From the NCBI RefSeq assembly GCF_000473085.1, contig NZ_AXBA01000003.1, positions 1 through 64,000 on the forward strand: a DNA stretch of 64,000 bases. The letters run 5' to 3'. The notes beneath the pieces are model-generated. The model did no database searches. It was not told where the DNA came from and saw only the letters and a program-made list of their open reading frames with translations. Both the position numbers and the translations under genes were made by a program. How positions within the stretch are numbered: the stretch's first letter is position 1; the number at the start of each line of letters is the position of its first letter. Origin of the DNA: Azorhizobium doebereinerae UFLA1-100 (GTDB taxonomy: Bacteria; Pseudomonadota; Alphaproteobacteria; Rhizobiales; Xanthobacteraceae). Positions 51,578 to 59,326 of this stretch are shown here, in pieces.

Positions 51578-52057
51578 TTACCGCTTTGAGAGGAATGCGA
51601 ATGCCGGGGCTGGCGTAAAGACGTCCGAACCCTGGGCAGAAATGGGGAAGCCACAAACGAACTGGGAAACGCGCTTCGTGGAAAATATCCCGGGCTCCTT
51701 TCCGCCGCCGATTGCGAAATGAAGAACATGCCCACCTATGACACCGACTCTGTCGTCCGAAGCGGGAAGCTTCACAGGCCGATCCGCAAGCCGGATGCGA
51801 AGGAACAGGGTCTTTGTCCAGCCCTTCTCAAGGCGATGGGGGGCATATTCATTCGAGAATTCAGCTTCAATACTGACCACGTCCGACCACGCCGCCGTGC
51901 CGAGAGGCTTGCAGACGGCACGAAAGGCCTCCAGCGCCTGGTCAAAATCGGCTTGTGTGAAGCCCGGAGTGTTGAACTCGACTTTGCGCGTCTCGGCGCC
52001 CGCCGCAGATGCCCCGACCAGCAGGATCAAGGTGGTAAGCGTGGTTATCCGAAGCAT
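51578..52057 (-). CDS. Small secreted protein of unknown function
   Basis: The 159-residue product starts with a signal peptide (MLRITTLTTLILLVGASAAG, cut near AGAE). The mature part has two or three cysteines (FRAVCKPLG, FVCGFPIS), mixed strands and no recognised motif. The ATG at 52057 follows GGGGA closely; a longer frame to 52150 lacks a signal at its start and is less likely. The base composition is clearly lower in GC than the neighbours, which suggests later acquisition. No function is proposed. Confidence 0.65.
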   Translation of the reverse strand: MLRITTLTTLILLVGASAAGAETRKVEFNTPGFTQADFDQALEAFRAVCKPLGTAAWSDVVSIEAEFSNEYAPHRLEKGWTKTLFLRIRLADRPVKLPASDDRVGVIGGHVLHFAIGGGKEPGIFSTKRVSQFVCGFPISAQGSDVFTPAPAFAFLSKR

Positions 52058-52153
52058 ATTTCCCCATCCGATTGATCGGCGCAGACGCTGCAGTTCATGC
52101 TCCTCTTGCCGCATCGTCAACCCGCCCGATGGCTGTTGGTTGACGAGCATCGC

Positions 52154-52182
52154 GACTGCGGCGGAGCGTTGCCGCCGCAGTC
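52154..52182 (-). terminator. Strong stem-loop after the aldo/keto reductase gene
   Basis: GACTGCGGCGG and CCGCCGCAGTC form a perfect 11-base stem with a 7-base loop, about 40 bases past the aldo/keto reductase stop on the minus strand and upstream of the small secreted protein gene. Confidence 0.65.
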
Positions 52183-52189
52183 TCCTTGG

Positions 52190-52215
52190 CCGGGGCGCGG
52201 GTTCGCCGCGCCCGG
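52190..52215 (-). terminator. Second hairpin after the aldo/keto reductase gene
   Basis: CCGGGGCGCGG and CCGCGCCCGG pair with one bulged base and a 5-base loop, immediately after the aldo/keto reductase stop at 52223. With the hairpin at 52154-52182 it makes a double terminator. Confidence 0.5.
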
Positions 52216-52222
52216 TGCGCGC

Positions 52223-53278
52223 TCAGGGCGCCGGGCTGCCGCGCAGCTGGTGGACGGCGTTCACCCGCGCCTCGATCTCCGGCGTGATCACTACCTCCAG
52301 CGTCGCCAGATTCTCCTCCAATTGGGCGAGGCTGGTGGCGCCGATGATGTTGGCGGTGACGAAGGGCCGCGAGGTCACCCAGGCCTGCGCCAGCTGCACC
52401 AAAGAGAGGCCGAAATCGGCGGCGATGGCGGCATAATCCTCGATCGCCTCGGCCGTGCCGGGCTTCTCGTAGCGCGCGCCGCGATTGAACAGCGCCATCC
52501 GCGACCCGGCGGGGCGGGCGCCGTGGCGATACTTGCCGGTCAGGAAGCCCTGGGCGAGCGGGGAATAGGCCAGGAGCCCCACCTGCTCGCGGCCGGCGAA
52601 TTCGGCGAGGCCGGTCTCATAGGTGCGGTTGACCAGGTTGTAGGCGTTCTGGATCGAGACGATGCGCGGCCCCCGGCCGAGCTCGGCGTCCAGCAGGAAG
52701 CGGTGGGCGCCCCAGGCGGTCTCGTTGGACAGGCCCACGTGGCGGATCTTGCCGGCCTTCACCAGATCGTCCAGCACGCCCAGCGTCTCGGCGATGGGCA
52801 CCTCGGTGCCGTCGCCGCCGCCGCGCGCCCGGGCGGTGTCGCCATGGCCGAACAGCGGCACCGGGCGGTCCGGCCAGTGCAGCTGGTAGAGGTCGATATG
52901 ATCGGTCTGGAGGCGCTTCAGCGAGCCGTCCAGCGCCTCGACGATATTGGCGCGGTCGAGCTTGGTGCCGCCGCCCGAGGCGCGGATATAAGCGGTGTCG
53001 CTGCGGCCCAGCACCTTGGTGGCGAGCACCACCTTGTCGCGGTTGCCCCGGCTTCTGAGCCATTGACCAATGATGCGCTCGGTGGCGCCCTGGGTCTCCG
53101 CCTTGGGCGGGATGGGATACATCTCGGCGGCGTCGATGAAATTGATGCCGTGGTCCAGCGCGTAGTCGAGCTGGACGTGGCCTTCGGCTTCGGAATTCTG
53201 CTGACCGAAGGTCATGGTGCCGAGCGCGATGGACGACACCTTGAGGCCGGTGCGTCCGAGCGTGCGATACTCCAGCAT
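52223..53278 (-). CDS. Aldo/keto reductase (Tas-like)
   Basis: The 351-residue TIM-barrel oxidoreductase has MTFGQQNSEAEGHVQLDYAL, the catalytic Asp and Tyr in NFIDAAEMYPIPP, Lys in VVLATKVLG and His in DLYQLHWPDRPVPLFG, the tetrad of the family, and the Tas-like opening LEYRTLGRTGLKVSSIALGT. It reduces aldehydes or ketones with NADPH. It stands alone between terminators and the repeat-bearing intergenic region; a place in sulfur metabolism (removing the aldehyde left by desulfonation) is possible but speculative. Confidence 0.92.
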   Translation of the reverse strand: MLEYRTLGRTGLKVSSIALGTMTFGQQNSEAEGHVQLDYALDHGINFIDAAEMYPIPPKAETQGATERIIGQWLRSRGNRDKVVLATKVLGRSDTAYIRASGGGTKLDRANIVEALDGSLKRLQTDHIDLYQLHWPDRPVPLFGHGDTARARGGGDGTEVPIAETLGVLDDLVKAGKIRHVGLSNETAWGAHRFLLDAELGRGPRIVSIQNAYNLVNRTYETGLAEFAGREQVGLLAYSPLAQGFLTGKYRHGARPAGSRMALFNRGARYEKPGTAEAIEDYAAIAADFGLSLVQLAQAWVTSRPFVTANIIGATSLAQLEENLATLEVVITPEIEARVNAVHQLRGSPAP

Positions 53279-53885
53279 GAACGAGCAACTCCATGAAGAT
53301 CGCCGGGGCCGGCGTCCGGGCCCGCCCGGGTGGGCGGGGCGCCGCGGGCAGGGCGCCCCGGAGCCGGGCCGCGACCGGGTGGCCGATCGGCGGAACGGGG
53401 GGACCGGGCTGCGGGCGGAAGACGTCCGGCGGCCGCCCGGGGAAGGCGACCGTCAGAAGCTCTAGCAGCTTTGCGGCCGGACGGGAGGATGGGGCAGGGG
53501 GTGCGCGGCGGAAAATGCGCCCGGCGCGTCGTGTCGCATGACGGCGTGTCGCATGCGCCGCCATCCGGGACCGGCGCGGTGTCGCATGACACGGTGTCTT
53601 ATAGCGTGAATCGCGGGGAAGTCCGTGTCGATGACGTCATGTGTGTCGCATCCGCCCGGCGCGGACGGCGCGGGGGGCGCCGATGCGCATCCCTCGGGCG
53701 GGGTTTCGCGGCGGCCGGGGTCCGGCATCTCTCGTTGATTTAGAAAATCGAATTAATACCATGTAGTGGACGGCACCGTGCCGATGCCCGCCGGGCGCCG
53801 CTCGCGGCCGCCGGGACGCACATGCTAAGCTTCTGTTTTTGCGTGCCTCTCTGGGCATGGACCTGGTTTTCTGGAGCAGCCCCAC
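53279..53885. other. Long intergenic region with GTGTCGCAT repeats
   Basis: This 607-base divergent gap holds a G+C-rich leader next to the aldo/keto reductase, then four copies of GTGTCGCAT within 121 bases (listed separately), and an AT-rich segment TTGATTTAGAAAATCGAATT (53735-53754) that is the likely promoter zone of the nitroreductase-family gene. No credible coding sequence was found. Confidence 0.55.
53531..53651 (+). repeat. Four direct copies of GTGTCGCAT
   Basis: Copies start at 53531, 53546, 53579 and 53643, all on the same strand; three read GTGTCGCATG. Spacings are 15, 33 and 64 bases. Being upstream of the nitroreductase-family gene they may be operator half-sites. Confidence 0.6.
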
Positions 53886-54743
53886 ATGAGTGACAGCTTG
53901 AACGCCGAGACGCCGACCCGCCCGGTCCCCGCCGCGGAGGCGGCGCTGGAGCGGCGCTATCGCGAGGCCCTGCCGGCGGCGGATCGGCCGTGGAACGCCA
54001 CCATCGCCAAGCTCCTCGACCACCGCTCCGTGCGCGCCTACCTGCCCACGCCGATTCCCGATGCGACGCTGCAAGTGCTTGTGGCGGCGGCGCAATCCGC
54101 GCCCACCTCGTCCAACATCCAGGCCTGGAGCGTGGTGGCGGTGCGCGATGAAGCCCGCAAGGCCCGCCTCGCCCATCTGGCCGGCGACCAGAAGCACATC
54201 CTCCAGGCCCCCCTGCTGCTGGTCTGGATCGCCGACCTGTCGCGCATCGCCGGCCTCGGCGCGGCCCAGGGCGTCACGCTGGAAGGGCTTGATTTCACGG
54301 AAGGTTTCCTCATCGCCGCGCTGGATGCGGCGCTGGCGGCGCAGAATGCCCTGGTGGCGGCGGAATCGCTCGGCCTCGGCACCGTCTATATCGGCGCGCT
54401 GCGCAACCACCCGCTGGACGTGGCGCAGACGCTGGGTTTGCCGCCCCGCGCCTTCGCCGTCTTCGGCCTTCTGGTCGGCCATCCCGACCCCGCCGTGCCC
54501 ACCGACGTGAAGCCCCGCCTGCCGCAGGAGGCGGCGCTGCACCAGGAGGTCTATGCCGCCGGGGGCCAGGCGGCGGCGATCGCCCGGCACGACGCCCACA
54601 GCCTCGCCTTCCGCCGCGAGCAGAAGCTGGACGCCACCCCCTGGAGCGCGCAGGTGCTGGAGCGCTGGCGCACGGTGGCCATCCTCAAGGGCCGCCACCT
54701 GTTGCGGGAAGCGGTGGAAACACTGGGCTTCCGGCTGAGATGA
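53886..54743 (+). CDS. Nitroreductase-family flavoprotein (NfsA/FMN reductase-like)
   Basis: The 285-residue protein has the NfsA/Frp pattern: LLDHRSVRAYLPTPIPDATL, LVAAAQSAPTSSNIQAWSVV, AESLGLGTVYIGALRNHPLD and FAVFGLLVGHPDPA. These enzymes bind FMN and use NADPH. Beside LLM and DszC-like monooxygenases it could supply reduced flavin. It ends 42 bases from the convergent DszC-like gene, with a strong hairpin between. Confidence 0.9.
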   Translation: MSDSLNAETPTRPVPAAEAALERRYREALPAADRPWNATIAKLLDHRSVRAYLPTPIPDATLQVLVAAAQSAPTSSNIQAWSVVAVRDEARKARLAHLAGDQKHILQAPLLLVWIADLSRIAGLGAAQGVTLEGLDFTEGFLIAALDAALAAQNALVAAESLGLGTVYIGALRNHPLDVAQTLGLPPRAFAVFGLLVGHPDPAVPTDVKPRLPQEAALHQEVYAAGGQAAAIARHDAHSLAFRREQKLDATPWSAQVLERWRTVAILKGRHLLREAVETLGFRLR

Positions 54744-54744
54744 G

Positions 54745-54771
54745 CCCCGGCCGGGCGCCTCCCGGCCGGGG
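54745..54771. terminator. Perfect 11 bp hairpin between convergent genes
   Basis: CCCCGGCCGGG and CCCGGCCGGGG pair perfectly around a 5-base loop just after the nitroreductase-family stop, and upstream of the stop of the minus-strand gene at 54786. No T-run follows, but the position fits a bidirectional terminator. Confidence 0.65.
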
Positions 54772-54785
54772 GCGCCCGGCGCGGC

Positions 54786-55988
54786 TCAGCTATAGAGCGG
54801 GGTCGCCGTGATGGTGCCGTTGAGGGCATAATTGCCCACCTCCCGGGCCTTGTAGAACACCGGGTCGTGCAGCGTGTGGGTGCGGATGTTGCGCCAGAAA
54901 CGGTCGAAACCATAAGAGGTTGCGGTCGCCCGCGCGCCCATCAGCTCGAAGATGCGCGAGGTGATGTCCAGCGCCGCGCGGCTGGACTGCACCTTGGCCG
55001 CATAGATGGCCGCCGCCGCCGCATGGCGCTCCGGCACGGTGAGGTCGTGGCCGCGGGCGATGGCCCCCTCCAGCGCCGCCCCCGCCACGTCCGCCAGGGC
55101 CGCCGCCGCGCGCGCCTGGACGTCCAGTTCGCCATAATGCTCAAGGACATAGGGGTCCTGGCGCGCCTCCGAAACGCCCGAGGCCTGCCACGGCCGGGCG
55201 GTGCTGCGGAGATAGGCATTGGCCTCCGCCAGGGCGCCTTCGGCGGTGCCCACATAGAAGTTCACGATCAGCAACTGGTGCAGCGGCACCACCAGCGAGA
55301 CGCGGGGCGACAGCGGCGCCGCGCTGCCCGGCTCCGCCTCGCCCAGGATCTCGCCGCGCCCGATCCGGACATTGTCGAAGGCTATGGTGCCGCTCTCGGT
55401 CAGGCGCTGGCCGAAGGCGTCCCAGTCGTTGCCATGGGTCACGCCGGCCCGGTCGCCGGGCACGGTCAGCACGGCGAAGCCGCCGCCGATCTGCGCCCGC
55501 AGGGTGATGCGGTCGGCGAGCGAAGCGTTGGAGGCAAACGTCTTGCGGCCGTTGAGGCGGAAGTCCGGGCCGTCCGCCGTGAGCTGCGATTCCGGGTCGC
55601 GCGGGTTCGAGGCCCCGCCCCAGAACCAGCGCCCGGACACCGAGGCGCGTGACAGCTGCTCGCCTTGGCCCGCGCCCGCGCGCCACAAGGCATTGATCAG
55701 GTGGAGATAATGGTAGCTCAGCAACTGGGCGACGGAGGTATCCACCCGGGCGATGCGGCGCACCGCCCGGAAGGCATCGCCGAAGCTGCCGCCGCCCCCG
55801 CCATGGGCGGGGGGATTGAGCAGGGCGAGCAGGCCGGAGGCGCGCAGCAGCTCCAGCTCCCGGCGCGGGGCAAGGCCCGCATGGTCACGGGCGGCGGCGT
55901 CCGCGCGCAGGGCCTCGGCCACCTGGCCGGCGGCGGCGTCCCAGTCCACCGCCGGCGCGCCGGCGGTCACGAGGGAAAGGCTGGTCAT
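54786..55988 (-). CDS. Acyl-CoA dehydrogenase-type flavin monooxygenase (DszC/SfnB-like)
   Basis: The 400-residue protein has the acyl-CoA dehydrogenase fold with the mark of DszC/SfnB/sulfur-acquisition oxidases at the end: FWRNIRTHTLHDPVFYKARE then VGNYALNG. Other landmarks are VDTSVAQLLSYHYLHLINAL and WFWGGASNP. Such enzymes use reduced FMN and O2 to oxygenate sulfur compounds. GGGAG lies eight bases before the ATG at 55988. It follows the NlpA-like binding protein gene by 39 bases and is probably cotranscribed. Confidence 0.88.
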   Translation of the reverse strand: MTSLSLVTAGAPAVDWDAAAGQVAEALRADAAARDHAGLAPRRELELLRASGLLALLNPPAHGGGGGSFGDAFRAVRRIARVDTSVAQLLSYHYLHLINALWRAGAGQGEQLSRASVSGRWFWGGASNPRDPESQLTADGPDFRLNGRKTFASNASLADRITLRAQIGGGFAVLTVPGDRAGVTHGNDWDAFGQRLTESGTIAFDNVRIGRGEILGEAEPGSAAPLSPRVSLVVPLHQLLIVNFYVGTAEGALAEANAYLRSTARPWQASGVSEARQDPYVLEHYGELDVQARAAAALADVAGAALEGAIARGHDLTVPERHAAAAAIYAAKVQSSRAALDITSRIFELMGARATATSYGFDRFWRNIRTHTLHDPVFYKAREVGNYALNGTITATPLYS

Positions 55989-56027
55989 GGGGCAACTCCC
56001 TGTGCGGGTTCGATAAAAGGGAGGCGC

Positions 56028-56849
56028 TCAACAGGTCGGCAGGATGGTGCCGTTGAACTTCGCCAGGATGAAGTCCTTGACCTGCTGCGAGCGGTAGGCG
56101 GCGATGAAGGCCTTGATGCGCGGATCGTCCTTGCGGTCCGCCCGCGCGGCGAACACCAGGGTGAAATAGGGCTTCATCTCGGCATCGGCGGTCTCGGCCA
56201 CCAGCGCCTTGCGCAGGTCGAGGCCGGCCAGATAGGCATAGTTGCTGGACACGAAGGCGGCGGCCACGTCATCCAGCGAACGCGGCAACTGGGCGGCGTC
56301 GATCTCGACGATCTGGAGCTTCCTGGGGTTGCTCGCCACGTCGAGCACCGAGGCGTCGAGGCCGGCGCCGGCCTTCAGCGTGATGAGCCCGGCCTTCTGG
56401 AACAGATAGAGCGCGCGGGCGGCATTGGTGGGGTCGTTGGGAATGGCGATCTTAGCGCCGTCCGGAATGTCCGCCGCCTTGGCGTAGGTCTTGGAATAGA
56501 TGCCGGCGGGCACCAGGATCGATTCGTCCAGCGCCACGATCTGGTAGTTCCGCGCCTTGATCTGGTTGGCCAGATAGAAGCGGTGCTGGAAGTTGTTGAG
56601 ATCGATGTCGCCGGCCTGGAGCGCGGCGTTCGGCTGGTTCCAGTCGGTGAACTCGATGATCTCGGCCTTCAATTCACCCTTGGCCGCGACTTTCGCCGCC
56701 TCGCGCAGGATGTCGCCATAGGGTCCGGCGGAGACGCCTACCTTGAGCGGCGTGTCGGCCGGCTGCGCCACGGCGCCCTCGGACGCGATGATGGTCAGAA
56801 GGCCGGCCACCGCCAGCGCCGCGTTCCGAACCGCTTTGAAAACACGCAT
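56028..56849 (-). CDS. NlpA/MetQ-family ABC substrate-binding protein
   Basis: The 273-residue protein has a signal peptide (NAALAVAGLLTIIASEGAVA) and the NlpA/MetQ domain: PLKVGVSAGPYGDILREAAK, IIEFTDWNQPNAALQAGDID and IPNDPTNAARALYLFQKAGL. Unlike MetQ it has no lipobox cysteine at the cleavage site, so it should be soluble in the periplasm. No MetN/MetI genes are adjacent. It heads a two-gene operon with the DszC-like flavoprotein, so it may bind methionine-like or other organosulfur ligands and use a transporter encoded elsewhere. Confidence 0.9.
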   Translation of the reverse strand: MRVFKAVRNAALAVAGLLTIIASEGAVAQPADTPLKVGVSAGPYGDILREAAKVAAKGELKAEIIEFTDWNQPNAALQAGDIDLNNFQHRFYLANQIKARNYQIVALDESILVPAGIYSKTYAKAADIPDGAKIAIPNDPTNAARALYLFQKAGLITLKAGAGLDASVLDVASNPRKLQIVEIDAAQLPRSLDDVAAAFVSSNYAYLAGLDLRKALVAETADAEMKPYFTLVFAARADRKDDPRIKAFIAAYRSQQVKDFILAKFNGTILPTC

Positions 56850-57158
56850 GTGTCTTGGCCCCTTGCCGTTGGATGCGGATGGTTCCGCCATTCCGGCATA
56901 ATATCCACAAAAACGATAGAATTAAACTGAATCGGCGACTTAGTTGGGCGGTTTGGCCGGGTCTGGCTGCATCAAGTCTCTGGTAAACAACGATAATTAA
57001 AAATATACTGTTTAAATTGACTTACTTATAAAATGTCATAGCCTGATCCCACCGCAGCCTGCTGCCGGGACGCCGCAGCGCCGAGCGCCGGGGCGTCGGT
57101 GCAGCGAAACCTGCGTCCCGGCGCCACGCCGGTGGCGCGGCACATTCAGGATCCAGCG
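56850..57158. promoter_or_regulatory. Divergent promoter region of the two organosulfur operons
   Basis: The gap holds two AT-rich segments: 56895-56935, with CATAATATCCACAAAAACGA, near the NlpA-like gene, and 56985-57035 toward the SsuB gene, with the shared AATTGACTTACT motif. Control of both operons by sulfur supply is likely. Confidence 0.5.
57015..57026 (+). promoter_or_regulatory. Shared motif AATTGACTTACT, copy 2
   Basis: The plus strand reads TTAAATTGACTTACTTATAA here, about 133 bases before the SsuB ATG. It contains the same 12-mer found upstream of the flavoprotein operon at 51340-51351, in the same orientation relative to the gene. Confidence 0.5.
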
Positions 57159-57944
57159 ATGGCCAGTGGTCAGATCGATATTCGCGGCGTCTCGAAAACG
57201 TTTCAGGTGGATGGGCGGCCCCTGGTGGCGCTGGAGCGGGTCGATCTCGACATCTCCGCCGGCGCGTTCATCACCATCGTCGGCGCCAGCGGCTGCGGAA
57301 AATCCACCCTGCTGCGGATGATTGCCGGGCTGGAGCGCAACCATCGCGGCGAGATCCGCCACGGCGGGCAGGTGATCGCCGGCCCCAGCCTGGAACGCGG
57401 CCTCGTGTTCCAGGAGCCGCGCCTGTTTCCCTGGCTCACCGTCGCGCAGAACGTGGCGCTGGGGCTGGAGAATGCCAAGGTGAGCGGGGAGACGCGCCGG
57501 CGCCTGGTGGCCGAGCACCTGGCGCTGGTCGGCCTCACCGGCTTCGCGCAGGCCTATCCGCGCCAGCTCTCCGGCGGCATGGCGCAGCGCGCCGCCATCG
57601 CCCGCGCTTTGGTCAACCGTCCGGGCATCCTGCTGCTGGACGAGCCCTTCGGCGCCCTCGACGCCATGACCCGCGCCCATCTGCAGGGCGAGCTCCAGCG
57701 CATCTGGGCGCACGAGGGCATCACCGCCGTGCTGGTGACCCACGACGTGGACGAGGCGGTGCTGCTGGGTGACCAGGTGGTGGTGATGGCCCCGCGCCCC
57801 GGCCGCATCGCCGAGATCTTCCCGATCGACGCCCCCCGCCCGCGCGACCGCAAGGACGAGGACCTCATCCGCCTGCGCAATGCCGTCCTGGAGGCGCTGG
57901 ACGCCATCAAGGACGAGGCCCCCCGCAGCGCTGTCCCACACTGA
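57159..57944 (+). CDS. ABC transporter ATP-binding protein, SsuB type
   Basis: The 261-residue ATPase has Walker A GASGCGKST, Q-loop VFQEPRLFPWLT, signature QLSGGMAQRAAIARALV, Walker B ILLLDEPFGALDAMT and switch VTHDVDEAVLLGD, a typical SsuB set. The ATG at 57159 matches the family start (MASGQIDIRGVSKTFQVDGR). It is first in an operon of at least seven genes and is the only ATPase for the two permeases and two binding proteins downstream. Confidence 0.93.
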   Translation: MASGQIDIRGVSKTFQVDGRPLVALERVDLDISAGAFITIVGASGCGKSTLLRMIAGLERNHRGEIRHGGQVIAGPSLERGLVFQEPRLFPWLTVAQNVALGLENAKVSGETRRRLVAEHLALVGLTGFAQAYPRQLSGGMAQRAAIARALVNRPGILLLDEPFGALDAMTRAHLQGELQRIWAHEGITAVLVTHDVDEAVLLGDQVVVMAPRPGRIAEIFPIDAPRPRDRKDEDLIRLRNAVLEALDAIKDEAPRSAVPH

Positions 57945-57967
57945 AATTCCGCTTGGGAGACAAGACG

Positions 57968-59326
57968 ATGACCGCGAAACGCCAGATCAAGCTGGGCGCC
58001 TTCCTGATGACCGACGGTCACCACATCGCCGCGTGGCGGCATGTGCGCGCGCCGGCCAACGCCAATGTGCGCATCGACCATTACCTGCGCCTCGCCCGCC
58101 TCGCCGAGGCGGCGAAGTTCGACGCGGTGTTCCTCGCCGACAGCGTCGGCGTGCGCAACGACCACCTCGATTCGCTCAGCCACACCTCGCGCGCGGTCTC
58201 GTTCGAGCCGCTGACGCTTCTGTCGGCGCTGTCCGTGGTGACGCAGAACATCGGCCTCATCGGCACCGCCAGCACCACCTTCAACGAGCCCTATCACATC
58301 GCCCGCAAATTCGCCTCGCTCGACCTCATCAGCGGCGGCCGGGCGGGGTGGAACCTCGTCACCTCGTCGAGCGAATCCGAGGCCCACAACTTCAACCTCG
58401 ACAAGCATGTGGCCCATGCCGACCGCTACGACCGGGCGCGGGAATTCGCGGCCGTGGTCAAGGGCTTGTGGAACACATGGGAGGATGACGCCTTCCTCCG
58501 CGACAAGGCGACGGGGGCCTATTTCGACCCCGAGAAGTTCCATCTGCTCGACCATCGCGGCAAGCACTTCAAGGTGAAGGGGCCGCTCAACGTGGCGCGC
58601 TCGCCGCAGGGCCATCCGGTGGTGGTGCAGGCCGGCGCCTCGGAGGATGGGCGGGACCTCGCCGGAGCGACCGCCGAGGCGATCTTCGCCGCCCAGCGGA
58701 CGCTTGAGGAGGCGCAGGGCTTCTATGCCGACATCAAGACCCGCGCTTCGAACCACGGGCGCGACCCGGACCATGTGAAGATCATGCCCGGCGTGTTCCC
58801 GGTGGTCGCCCGCTCGGAGAGCGAGGCACGGGAGAAGTTCGAGGAATTGCAGGCCGGCATCGAGCCGGTGGTGGGCCTCCAGCTGCTCTCGCAGGTGATC
58901 GGCGGGGCCGACCTGTCCGGCTATCCGGTGGATGGCCCGCTGCCGGAATTGCCGGAGACCAACGGCCCCAAGAGCCGGCAGAAGCTGCTGATCGACGCCG
59001 CCCGGCGCGACGGCCTCACCATCCGCCAGCTCTATCTGGAGATCGCCGGCGCGCGCGGCCACTGGCAGGTGGTGGGCACCCCGCAGCAGATCGCCGACCA
59101 ACTGGAGGAGCGCTTCACCAAGAGCGCGGCGGACGGCTTCAACATCATGGCCCCGCATCTGCCCGGCGGGCTGGAGGACTTCATCGAGCTGGTGGTGCCG
59201 GAACTGCGCCGTCGCGGCCTGTTCCGCACCGAATATGAAGGCACCACCCTGCGCGAGAACCTCGGTTTGCCGTTCCCCGAGCATCGTGCGCCCCGCGCGG
59301 CGCCCCATGTGGTGGCGGCGGAATGA
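57968..59326 (+). CDS. LLM-class flavin-dependent monooxygenase (NtaA/SnaA/DszA family)
   Basis: The 452-residue protein is of the same group as that at 46940: KLGAFLMTDGHHIAAWRHVR, LADSVGVRNDHLDSLSHTSR, SGGRAGWNLVTSSSESEAHN and DGFNIMAPHLPGGLEDFIEL. GGGAGA lies eight bases before the ATG at 57968. It overlaps the first binding protein gene by four bases (ATGA), so monooxygenase and importer are made together; the imported compound is likely its substrate and sulfite one product. Confidence 0.92.
   Translation: MTAKRQIKLGAFLMTDGHHIAAWRHVRAPANANVRIDHYLRLARLAEAAKFDAVFLADSVGVRNDHLDSLSHTSRAVSFEPLTLLSALSVVTQNIGLIGTASTTFNEPYHIARKFASLDLISGGRAGWNLVTSSSESEAHNFNLDKHVAHADRYDRAREFAAVVKGLWNTWEDDAFLRDKATGAYFDPEKFHLLDHRGKHFKVKGPLNVARSPQGHPVVVQAGASEDGRDLAGATAEAIFAAQRTLEEAQGFYADIKTRASNHGRDPDHVKIMPGVFPVVARSESEAREKFEELQAGIEPVVGLQLLSQVIGGADLSGYPVDGPLPELPETNGPKSRQKLLIDAARRDGLTIRQLYLEIAGARGHWQVVGTPQQIADQLEERFTKSAADGFNIMAPHLPGGLEDFIELVVPELRRRGLFRTEYEGTTLRENLGLPFPEHRAPRAAPHVVAAE

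Noticed and set aside
53531-53651. CRISPR-like array
   Set aside because: The repeats are only 9 bases and unevenly spaced by 15, 33 and 64, and there are no cas genes.
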